DNA from: Candidatus Bathyarchaeota archaeon
Lineage (GTDB): Archaea; Thermoproteota; Bathyarchaeia; 40CM-2-53-6
Reading direction: 5' to 3'
Length of the DNA: 6,082 nucleotides
Assembly (NCBI GenBank): GCA_005883085.1
Contig: VBAY01000088.1
Coordinates: 1 to 6,082 of the forward strand
Part shown: one piece after another, positions 1 through 5,171 of the stretch
How the letters are laid out: each line of letters opens with the position of its first letter
Position numbering within the stretch: position 1 is the first letter of the stretch
Position numbers and translations under genes: made by a program
Notes under the pieces: model-generated
Databases searched by the model: none
The model's input: the letters and a program-made list of their open reading frames with translations, nothing else
What the model was told of the DNA's origin: nothing

Positions 1-647
1 AGCACCGGCTTCTGTCGATGACGCTTCATTGCGTCCCGATGGAGAAAATTCCGATTTTTCAAGTAGAGTAACCCGCCGTTCACAGCAATTGCAGCTAGAG
101 CGATAGGCGCTGTGTTCTGGAGAAACTGATTGAAGGTCAGTCCTAGCGAGGATCCGATAATGATGTTTGTTGGATCTCCCACCATGGTGGCTAGTCCGCC
201 TACGTTTGCGGCGAGAACCTCGGCAATGACGAATGGGACCGGGTCGATCTCCAGTCCCTCAAACACCTCGACAGTGAGTGGCACAATGAAGAGCGCAACT
301 GTCACGATATCGAGTAGTGAAGCCAATCCCGCAGTCATGAGTGGCAAGAGGACGTACATGCGGACGGGATGGGCGTCCACAGATCTCGCGAGGTGTAATC
401 CCACCCATTCGAAGAATCCTGCTTCGCGTAGTGATGAAGCGATGATGAACATTCCAAGCAAAACTCCGAGCGCTTGCCAGTTGATAGCCGAAGCTAGATC
501 TGATTCGGTGAGAACGCCGGTTCCCACCATCAGGGTTGCCCCGAGAACGGCTGCGGAGGGCTTGTGGAATTTGTCTGAGAGAATGAGAATGTAGGTGCCG
601 ATGAAGACTCCGATAACTATGACGCCTATCGGCGTGGAGAGAACCAA
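1..647 (-). CDS. ArsB/NhaD/SLC13-type ion transporter, N-terminal part (runs off left edge)
   Basis: Translating the minus strand gives 215 residues of a polytopic membrane protein that continues past base 1. Residues 5-22 form the first membrane segment, followed by a cytoplasmic-looking SDKFHK and a hydrophobic AAVLGATLMVGTGVL. INWQALGVLLGMFIIASSL (55-73) and ANVGGLATMVGDPTNIIIG (147-165) are the family hallmarks; the GDPTN loop belongs to the ArsB/NhaD/P-protein (SLC13-like) superfamily of inner-membrane anion or Na+/H+ transporters. The usual length is about 420-450 residues, so roughly half is present. The substrate (arsenite, Na+/H+, dicarboxylate or other) cannot be decided. The usual Asp-Asn of the DNxT motif reads Asp-Ile here (113-114). 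The start is uncertain: the frame has no ATG or GTG start, and TTG at 647 lies only 3 bases after GGAGG. A better SD-ATG pair at 676 is in another frame. The family call is firm; the start is not. Confidence 0.85.
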   Translation of the reverse strand, partial: MVLSTPIGVIVIGVFIGTYILILSDKFHKPSAAVLGATLMVGTGVLTESDLASAINWQALGVLLGMFIIASSLREAGFFEWVGLHLARSVDAHPVRMYVLLPLMTAGLASLLDIVTVALFIVPLTVEVFEGLEIDPVPFVIAEVLAANVGGLATMVGDPTNIIIGSSLGLTFNQFLQNTAPIALAAIAVNGGLLYLKNRNFLHRDAMKRHRQKPV

Positions 648-676
648 ATTCCTCCGCGGATACAGTCTTGTTTCAT
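626..676 (-). other. Possible 16-codon leader ORF or frameshifted start of the transporter
   Basis: On the minus strand GGCGGAGG is followed, after 7 bases, by an ATG at 676, an excellent Shine-Dalgarno and start. This frame reads MKQDCIRGGIWFSPRR and stops at TAG (628-626). It covers the second GGAGG and the TTG proposed for the transporter, whose frame is offset by -1. Three explanations fit: a translated leader peptide coupled to the transporter, a real or sequencing frameshift near the start, or chance. No similarity to a known leader peptide was recognised. Confidence 0.35.
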
Positions 677-967
677 AAAAAAGCCTCCGCCAAAGACTGG
701 GCAGTTTTTCTGCCTAGCTCTCCTTGGTTCCGAAGCTACTCTACAACTCTATGGTGTCCGCATGGTAATCGTAACAACGGGATCATATTTTGTGTTCCAA
801 GAGATAAGGGAAGCAAGACACTAGAAACGGTTCCAGAAACCACTCTCGAATTCGATTCGAACCTTTCAATCTAAGCTCCCTTCAGACCCAAAGATCCTCA
901 TGCTAGGAAAAACTTGAACCATACCCTGAGCAGGTCCGAACATTTGCTTCCTTGACGATTCTCCTTC
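677..967. other. Intergenic stretch between permease end and transporter start
   Basis: No convincing gene is seen; the open plus-strand frame here has a TTG start, no SD and atypical composition. It holds three small structures. A perfect hairpin, GGCAG, five T, CTGCC (700-714), lies about 24 bases upstream of the leader ATG and could influence transporter expression. Nested palindromes TCGAATTCGA (846-855) and TTCGAA (856-861) could be a protein-binding site. A five-T run on the minus strand (912-908), about 55 bases after the permease stop, could be a weak U-tract terminator. No clear TATA box for the transporter was found. Confidence 0.4.
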
Positions 968-1762
968 CTAGATCCAACGATGCGTTCCGTTGCGTTTGAT
1001 GAACGCGAGACCGCGCTGAAAAATCAGCAGTCCAAAAGACAGCAATACTGCCGAGTACAATGCGAACGACTCAAGTATGAAATTGGCCGGAGCAACATTG
1101 CTACCTAATGCTACTCGGATTCCTGTGAAAAAATAGTACTGTGGGGTGACATACGAGACTGTTTGTAGGAAACCAGGCAAGACCTGTACTGGGACGATCA
1201 TGTTACCAACAAGGCTCGTGAATGAGAAGAGGAGCCAGGACAAGAAGTAGTTCTGCTTGTACACAAGTTGGAATCCCAAGCCGACAAAGCCTAAGCCTAT
1301 GGCACTTGTAACACCAAGAAAGACCATTGCCAACAGCAACGGGACATTATACGAAAATATGAAACCAAGCAACAAGACGCTCATTGAGAAGAGCAAGATG
1401 GCAGTTCCGATGCTTACCAGGATGGTAAGAAAAGACGAGCATAGAACGAATATTCGGAGGTCTGTAGGAGTAACCAAGACCTCCTCTAGCTGGGAAGGAT
1501 TTGCATAGTCGCCGAACATAGATAATCCATTTGTTATGATTGAACTGAAGGCTACGCCTGTTACTAGGAAGGCTCCGAGACTCATTCCATAGGTCTGAGT
1601 AGTGGCAGATACTACCGCCCCGTTTCCGAGAAATGCATAGGAGAACAATCCGGATGCGGCGCTGACAATCGCGATGACCAGGGTCATCCTGTAGGAAAGT
1701 CTAACCATTATCTCGCGTCTGAGTATGAGCCGAAACCGTTGGAGTCCTACTCGTAGGTTCAA
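968..1762 (-). CDS. ABC-2 type transporter permease
   Basis: This is a 264-residue integral membrane protein, about the normal size for an ABC-2 (DrrB/NodJ-like) permease. Six hydrophobic segments are visible, roughly at 26-45, 62-80, 103-130, 140-165, 172-195 and 232-250. Between the second and third lies LEEVLVTPTDLRIFVLCS (92-109), which matches the conserved ABC-2 cytoplasmic loop just before a membrane helix. The protein should form the membrane channel of an exporter with the ATPase encoded directly upstream. Its start is a TTG at 1762 that overlaps the ATPase stop by 4 bases (TTGA); GAGGT lies 9 bases upstream inside the ATPase gene, so translational coupling is likely. The basic N-terminus (RRE, residues 15-17) fits a cytoplasmic start. 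ABC-2 exporters move drugs, lipids, polysaccharides or peptides; the sequence does not show which. Confidence 0.88.
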   Translation of the reverse strand: MNLRVGLQRFRLILRREIMVRLSYRMTLVIAIVSAASGLFSYAFLGNGAVVSATTQTYGMSLGAFLVTGVAFSSIITNGLSMFGDYANPSQLEEVLVTPTDLRIFVLCSSFLTILVSIGTAILLFSMSVLLLGFIFSYNVPLLLAMVFLGVTSAIGLGFVGLGFQLVYKQNYFLSWLLFSFTSLVGNMIVPVQVLPGFLQTVSYVTPQYYFFTGIRVALGSNVAPANFILESFALYSAVLLSFGLLIFQRGLAFIKRNGTHRWI

Positions 1763-2508
1763 CTGGCGAGAACCTCGTGGATAGAGGAAGAGGAAGATAA
1801 CAAACCCTTTTCGAGGACAAGAGTACGACTGCTAAGAGATTTCGCCTCAGACAGATTGTTTGTCATGCAGAGTATCGTCTTGCCACGTCTAGCGAGTTCG
1901 AGCAGGAGGTTATGTATGTGTTCGGTCGACCACGGGTCTATTCCCAGCGTAGGTTCGTCGAGCAACAAAACAGTAGGATCAGGCAGGATCGATTTTGCGA
2001 TTGCGAGACGACGTCTCATTCCCGTGGAGTAACTCTGATACTGATCTGAACCTCTGTCTGCAAGATCGAAATCTGCCAAGAGAGTCCTGATACGTTCGCG
2101 CGCAAGTCTCATCGGAATCTCGTAGAGCCCAGAATAGTACTCGAGATTTGCGTAGGCTGAAAGGCGAGGTTGGAATCCCGTGTCTCCGGAATTGAGCAAC
2201 ACTCCTATGCGCTTCCTAACCTCCTTGGATTCCTGTGTCACATCATATCCGCAGACGCGTGCCCTTCCGGTGTCGGGGATGATGAGCGTTGACAGGATTC
2301 TTGCTAGCGTAGTCTTGCCGCTTCCGTTTCTTCCCAGTATTGTGACGATTTCTCCACGGTTTACGCTGAGGCTTACGTCTTTCAGAACTTCCCTGCTCTC
2401 GGCCGGGTGTCTGGACCATCCTACCTGGCGTCTTCGCACGAACGATTTTGAAACGTGTTCTATCTGAATTGGTGGAAAGTTGTCGGGGCTGAGGGTCTTG
2501 TATGACAA
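1759..2508 (-). CDS. ABC transporter ATP-binding protein (ABC-2 exporter ATPase)
   Basis: This 249-residue nucleotide-binding subunit energises the overlapping permease. Walker A is GRNGSGKTT (59-67), the signature is YSTGMRRRLAIAKS (160-173), and Walker B with D-loop is TVLLLDEPTLGID (179-191). Two features are unusual. The Q-loop region reads IGVLLNSGDTGFQPRL, with Asn where the usual Gln stands, although Q113 is nearby. The H-loop reads TILCMTNNLSEA, with Asn 217 where the switch His is expected. It is short, lacking the C-terminal extension of many DrrA-type ATPases. The start is TTG at 2508 with no clear SD; the frame upstream offers no ATG or GTG before the promoter region. A TATA-like box lies 35-50 bases upstream. 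It is divergent from the cysteine-rich peptide operon and shares that intergenic region. The substrate is unknown. Confidence 0.9.
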   Translation of the reverse strand: MSYKTLSPDNFPPIQIEHVSKSFVRRRQVGWSRHPAESREVLKDVSLSVNRGEIVTILGRNGSGKTTLARILSTLIIPDTGRARVCGYDVTQESKEVRKRIGVLLNSGDTGFQPRLSAYANLEYYSGLYEIPMRLARERIRTLLADFDLADRGSDQYQSYSTGMRRRLAIAKSILPDPTVLLLDEPTLGIDPWSTEHIHNLLLELARRGKTILCMTNNLSEAKSLSSRTLVLEKGLLSSSSSIHEVLAS

Positions 2509-2540
2509 TTTTACTAGACTTGTGCCTGTTTGTTGTTGTG

Positions 2541-2560
2541 CGTTTTAAGACTTAAATAAG
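2541..2560. promoter_or_regulatory. Divergent TATA-like promoter region
   Basis: The run cgttttaagacttaaataag holds CTTAAATAAG (2551-2560) on the plus strand. That is a good archaeal TATA-like box, 39 bases before the peptide ATG, so transcription would begin near 2582 with a leader of about 17 bases carrying GAGGTGG (2580-2586). Read on the minus strand the same block gives CTTATTTAAG and TTAAAA, 35-50 bases before the ATPase start. Both units probably fire from this 90-base gap. No start sites are known; this is inferred from spacing. Confidence 0.55.
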
Positions 2561-2598
2561 CATCGAAAAAGTCCTCAACGAGGTGGAATATAGGAACC

Positions 2599-2739
2599 AT
2601 GTTTGGACCAACAAGCATACAAGAGTATGCGGCATGTTGCAACCCAAGAAGCGCGTGCGTCGTACAATGTACATCCGGCGGTGCAGACCTGTGTCAGTGC
2701 GTCGCAGCGTGTTGCTACCACCAGATCTGCCCCTGCTAA
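2599..2739 (+). CDS. Cysteine-rich 46-residue micropeptide
   Basis: An ATG with 46 codons and a TAA encodes a peptide with ten cysteines, at residues 13, 14, 20, 24, 32, 34, 38, 39, 44 and 46. The N-terminus MFGPTSIQEYAA has none, so it looks like a short leader followed by a dense cysteine core. The core contains two related units, AACC-x5-C-x3-C (11-24) and AACC-x4-C-x-C (36-46). There is no hydrophobic signal peptide. The ATG is the only possible start after an in-frame stop at 2557-2559; it follows a TATA-like box and GAGGTGG. The gene ends 11 bases before the next, so they probably form one transcript. No family was recognised. Candidate roles are metal or Fe-S binding (metallothionein-like), a disulfide-stabilised peptide, or a ribosomally made bioactive peptide exported by the divergent ABC system. 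The reading frame is well supported by composition and layout; the function is not known. Confidence 0.72.
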   Translation: MFGPTSIQEYAACCNPRSACVVQCTSGGADLCQCVAACCYHQICPC

Positions 2740-2750
2740 GCTGATCTGTC

Positions 2751-3671
2751 GTGAAGCCGGATACGCTTGACGGGAGTCCGGTCTTAGAGTATCTCATCAA
2801 GGAAGTCTCCTTCAGCACTTGCGACAATAAGTTCTTCGGGGAACTTGAGAGTGAGATGCTGATACCTAACAACGTCAGTATCTATGGAAAAATAAAGAAC
2901 GCGACGAGCCTTCGAGACTATCACGTGCGCGCGGAATTTCCAGCTGAGACAGCAGTAGCCTACATCAAACAGCCATTATCCAACAGTCTGGAAAACGACA
3001 GAAGGGTGCTAAGGTACAACCTAGAGGAACTGATTAACTTCGACGATTACTGGTGGCTCCCACTCGATGGAGAGACGGAATTCTCGCTACGACTTAACCT
3101 GCTCCCGCCTTTTCCCGACTTGAGACCTGTTCGAATGGAAATGGCGTGCCGGCCAGATGTGGCCGTCGGACTCGAGGCGGATGTGACAACAAAGATCCGG
3201 CTGGTAGCAGAAGAGGACGTTGACCACATGATGCTCAAACTAGCGGCTCCAATGCATTCAATGCCAGGATTGTTCATTGCTATAGCTGGCTATTCAGAGG
3301 ATACCATTACAGAGCTGAGACAATCGATAGTCTCACCGGAGAGGTCATTCCCGTTTCCACGCCTTGGCCTCAAGAAGGGTAAGAGCTTGGAGTACGAGGT
3401 AAGAACACGCATAGCTGGTGACCCGTCGAACATGCAGTTTCTCAAATGCGAACAAGACATCCTTGCAGCCAAGCTGATTACCCTCTCTGATTCAACCCCG
3501 TCAGGTCTACCTTGCGGCGTCGCAGTTGAAAACAAGAATGGAGATGCCATTCCTATCCACAGAACCGTAAAGTCAACGATTCTACAGGCGACGGGCCAAG
3601 TTATGTATTCTCCGTTCTCGGTTCGACGCGAACCTAAGACTCCTGCCGAGATCGCGGTTCCGGCGGCTTAG
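2751..3671 (+). CDS. Unrecognised 306-residue soluble, probably beta-rich protein
   Basis: The protein begins at GTG 2751; an in-frame TGA at 2742-2744 makes this the earliest start, 11 bases after the peptide gene. No signal peptide or membrane segment is visible. It matches no family I recognise. Two stretches resemble Ig-like or CARDB/FxLYD beta-sandwich domains. VSIYGKIKNATSLRDYHVRA (42-61) leads into FSLRLNLLPPFPDL (111-124). A second block, TTKIRLVAEEDVDHMMLKLA (146-165), ends in GLKKGKSLEYEVRTRI (206-221), like the closing strands of such folds. Four scattered cysteines are present (24, 133, 233, 255), with a WW pair at 101-102. The C-terminus, TPAEIAVPAA, is low in structure. Because it is encoded with a cysteine-rich peptide, it could bind, chaperone, assemble or give immunity to that peptide; this is inference. 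That the gene is real is supported by its long uninterrupted frame and the terminator-like T-runs just after it. Confidence 0.8.
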   Translation: MKPDTLDGSPVLEYLIKEVSFSTCDNKFFGELESEMLIPNNVSIYGKIKNATSLRDYHVRAEFPAETAVAYIKQPLSNSLENDRRVLRYNLEELINFDDYWWLPLDGETEFSLRLNLLPPFPDLRPVRMEMACRPDVAVGLEADVTTKIRLVAEEDVDHMMLKLAAPMHSMPGLFIAIAGYSEDTITELRQSIVSPERSFPFPRLGLKKGKSLEYEVRTRIAGDPSNMQFLKCEQDILAAKLITLSDSTPSGLPCGVAVENKNGDAIPIHRTVKSTILQATGQVMYSPFSVRREPKTPAEIAVPAA

Positions 3672-3675
3672 CAGT

Positions 3676-3710
3676 CTCCCCCTTTTTTTGGGCTAGGTCC
3701 CGATTTTTTT
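3676..3710 (+). terminator. Double T-run transcription terminator
   Basis: Five to 40 bases after the stop of the 306-residue gene lie two runs of seven T (3683-3689 and 3704-3710). Between them GGG and CCC could form a small stem just before the second run. Archaeal termination needs mainly a U-tract, so this probably ends the peptide operon. The converging peptidase gene ends at 3744, and the gap may hold its terminator too, but no T-run on the minus strand was seen. Confidence 0.65.
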
Positions 3711-3743
3711 CTCAAATGAAGGCACGAAGCAAGCCCACATTCC

Positions 3744-4127
3744 TTATCCGGTGGATTGGAACTCAGTCAGATCGTTCAAGGCTTGCTTGTCAAACGCTTT
3801 TTCAGCTGCATTATTCGGTGGACGCAGGTGTTTGTCAAAGTTTCCTGACTTTAGGTTCTTAACCAGATGAGCGAACTCGTGTGCCAGGGTTAGGAGAGGC
3901 TGGCGCGAGGCCTTGAAGACCGTGATCAGAAACTCGGAATGACCATTCTTTTCGCGATACGAGAGCAGTCCCTCGTAGTAGCCTGCCCTAGTACCTTTGA
4001 GCGGGGGAGGCGGTCTAGAACTGTACTCTATAAACAACCGGCTCCTATCCATATGGTACTTCTCGCATAGGAAATCTAGGAATTCGGCGAACTGGCCGGG
4101 GTATTCCGTTCCTTCCACACTTGTCAT
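3744..4127 (-). CDS. Small HExxH metallopeptidase-like protein (ImmA/IrrE-like)
   Basis: This 127-residue soluble protein carries LTLAHEFAHLVKNL (79-92), a zinc-peptidase HExxH motif with ligands H83 and H87 and catalytic E84. E109, in NNAAEKAFDKQA (105-116), is in a plausible place for the third ligand, as in the IrrE/ImmA (COG2856) family where a Glu follows within about 20-30 residues. The N-terminal half has a strand-like SEFLITVFKA (64-73) before the helix, as expected for a minimal metzincin-like core. Residues 37-44 include SRPPPPLK, a proline-rich loop. ImmA-type proteins cleave regulators, but no repressor gene is visible next to it, so this assignment is tentative; other small HExxH folds remain possible. 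It starts at ATG 4127 without an SD and converges on the peptide operon. TTCTTAAC (minus strand, about 21 bases upstream) is a weak promoter candidate, just inside a perfect inverted repeat. Confidence 0.7.
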   Translation of the reverse strand: MTSVEGTEYPGQFAEFLDFLCEKYHMDRSRLFIEYSSRPPPPLKGTRAGYYEGLLSYREKNGHSEFLITVFKASRQPLLTLAHEFAHLVKNLKSGNFDKHLRPPNNAAEKAFDKQALNDLTEFQSTG

Positions 4128-4530
4128 ATCATATCATTCGAGGACCGTTAAGAAGCCACATGTCCGGTAGACATGGCATGGTAAGCGTCCCTATACCCGT
4201 TTTTTCCGGGCACGAAAAGCCATGCGAACCTGTACAACCATTGCCTACACGGCTATCTCGAACTGCTGGACGAAAAAATTCGCCCATTTCAAGCCCTAAT
4301 CCCGATTCCAAGCCCACGAATTCCACAGCACGATTTTCCACGCTTAACCATAGGGGAAAACACGGAGATCGAAAAAGCACAGACAAGCCCATAATACGCC
4401 CGTCTCGAAGAAACAAGCCCGAACAACGCCGGGACAGAAACACTCCTCAGAAAAAATTCGGGCAGATTGCTCAAAAGCTCCCGCGACGCGAGAGTGGGTT
4501 TCCACTGAGCATCACACAGCTTGTAGCATA
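4128..4530. other. Intergenic stretch of about 400 bases with CAAGCCC repeats
   Basis: No convincing gene was found between the divergent peptidase and dismutase genes. Long frames exist on both strands, but their translations are rich in Ser, Pro, Arg and Lys or in scattered Cys and Gly without strand or helix patterns, and none has an SD or known motif. The plus strand is rich in A and C. CAAGCCC occurs at 4290, 4309, 4384 and 4414, within about 130 bases. It could be a regulatory region or an unrecognised RNA gene; no tRNA, rRNA or CRISPR pattern was seen. Confidence 0.5.
4159..4175. promoter_or_regulatory. Inverted repeat CATGTC-N5-GACATG near peptidase promoter
   Basis: The two 6-base arms are exact complements separated by CGGTA. 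The centre lies about 40 bases upstream of the peptidase ATG at 4127, next to a possible TATA-like TTCTTAAC. The size and symmetry fit a dimeric regulator binding site. A 6-base inverted repeat can arise by chance, so the call is tentative. Confidence 0.35.
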
Positions 4531-4531
4531 G

Positions 4532-4538
4532 TTTTTTA
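4532..4538 (+). promoter_or_regulatory. TATA-like box of the superoxide dismutase gene
   Basis: TTTTTTA here is centred about 28 bases before the ATG at 4563, and no SD precedes the gene. The spacing would place the transcription start at or very near the ATG, giving an almost leaderless mRNA, a common archaeal arrangement. CTATAA at 4545-4550 is a second A/T-rich block, but is too close to the start to be the box. Confidence 0.6.
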
Positions 4539-4562
4539 TCAACACTATAACAGCCGTGCCGC

Positions 4563-5171
4563 ATGCCACATCACCGGTACAAACTACCTGATCTTCCCTA
4601 TGCGTACAACGCACTCGTCCCGACAATAAGCGAAGAAATCATGCGACTCCACCATGACAAACACCACCTCGCCTACGTAAACGGCGCAAACGCAGCCCTA
4701 GACAAGCTCCAGAAGGCCCGAGAGACAGGATTCGCAGGTGTCGATGTCAAAGGAATTGAGCGAGACCTCGCCTTTCACGGTTCTGGCCATACCATGCACA
4801 GCACCTTCTGGCCCAACATGAAACCAAACGGCGGAGGAAAGCCCGGTGGAAAGATAGCCGACCAGATCAACACCGACTTCGGCAAATGGGACTCGTTCAA
4901 AGAACAGTTCAGCACAGCCGCCAAGCAAGTCGAAGGAAGCGGCTGGTCTGTCCTGGCATACGAACCATGGACCCAACAGTTGATCACGCTCCAAGCCGAG
5001 AAACATAACGACCTAACAGTCCAGGGAATAGTCCCAATACTCGTCCTCGATGTCTGGGAACACGCCTACTACCTACAATACAAGAACGACCGCGCAGCCT
5101 ACGTGGACGCCTGGTGGAACGTCGTCAACTGGGACGACGTAGAGAAGAGACTAGAAAAGGCCAGACGCTAA
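4563..5171 (+). CDS. sod: Fe/Mn-type superoxide dismutase
   Basis: This 202-residue cytoplasmic enzyme converts superoxide to oxygen and hydrogen peroxide. The family pattern is complete: an N-terminal helical hairpin with LHHDKHHLAYVNGANAAL (29-46) and a C-terminal domain ending VLDVWEHAYYLQYKN (161-175) and WNVVNWDDV. The four metal ligands are H30, H79, D163 and H167; E166 is the dimer-interface Glu. Gly75 stands four residues before ligand H79, where Fe enzymes usually have the outer-sphere Gln, and the C-terminal segment has QAEKHND, so H148 may fill that role. A His there is known in several archaeal Fe or cambialistic enzymes, which makes the metal choice open (inference). It starts at ATG 4563 with a TATA box at -28. 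The length matches archaeal family members. The gene overlaps the convergent MBL gene by 21 bases. Confidence 0.97.
   Translation: MPHHRYKLPDLPYAYNALVPTISEEIMRLHHDKHHLAYVNGANAALDKLQKARETGFAGVDVKGIERDLAFHGSGHTMHSTFWPNMKPNGGGKPGGKIADQINTDFGKWDSFKEQFSTAAKQVEGSGWSVLAYEPWTQQLITLQAEKHNDLTVQGIVPILVLDVWEHAYYLQYKNDRAAYVDAWWNVVNWDDVEKRLEKARR

Noticed and set aside
130..594. Open plus-strand frame of 154 codons
   Set aside because: It lies antisense to the clear transporter coding sequence with the GDPTN motif; its product is low in structure and rich in Ser/Thr.
841..866. tRNA T-arm-like GGTTCGAATC on the minus strand
   Set aside because: The flanking bases do not pair into a T-stem, and no acceptor or anticodon arm is present at the right distance.
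668..874. Plus-strand frame of 68 codons starting with TTG
   Set aside because: No SD, no promoter, atypical composition and no recognisable motif.
2552..2872. Minus-strand frame of 106 codons
   Set aside because: It covers the promoter gap and is antisense to the cysteine-rich peptide and the next gene; the plus-strand reading is better supported.
4284..4430. CRISPR-like repeats
   Set aside because: The CAAGCCC words are only 7 bases and unevenly spaced, and no longer repeat surrounds them.
4129..4443. Minus-strand frame of 104 codons ending one base before the peptidase ATG
   Set aside because: The spacing would suit an operon, but the composition (scattered Cys, Gly, Met) and the absence of an SD or motif look non-coding.
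4121..4531. Plus-strand frame of 136 codons before the dismutase
   Set aside because: Its product is a Ser/Pro/Arg/Lys-rich string without strand or helix pattern, has no SD, and its start overlaps the peptidase start antisense.
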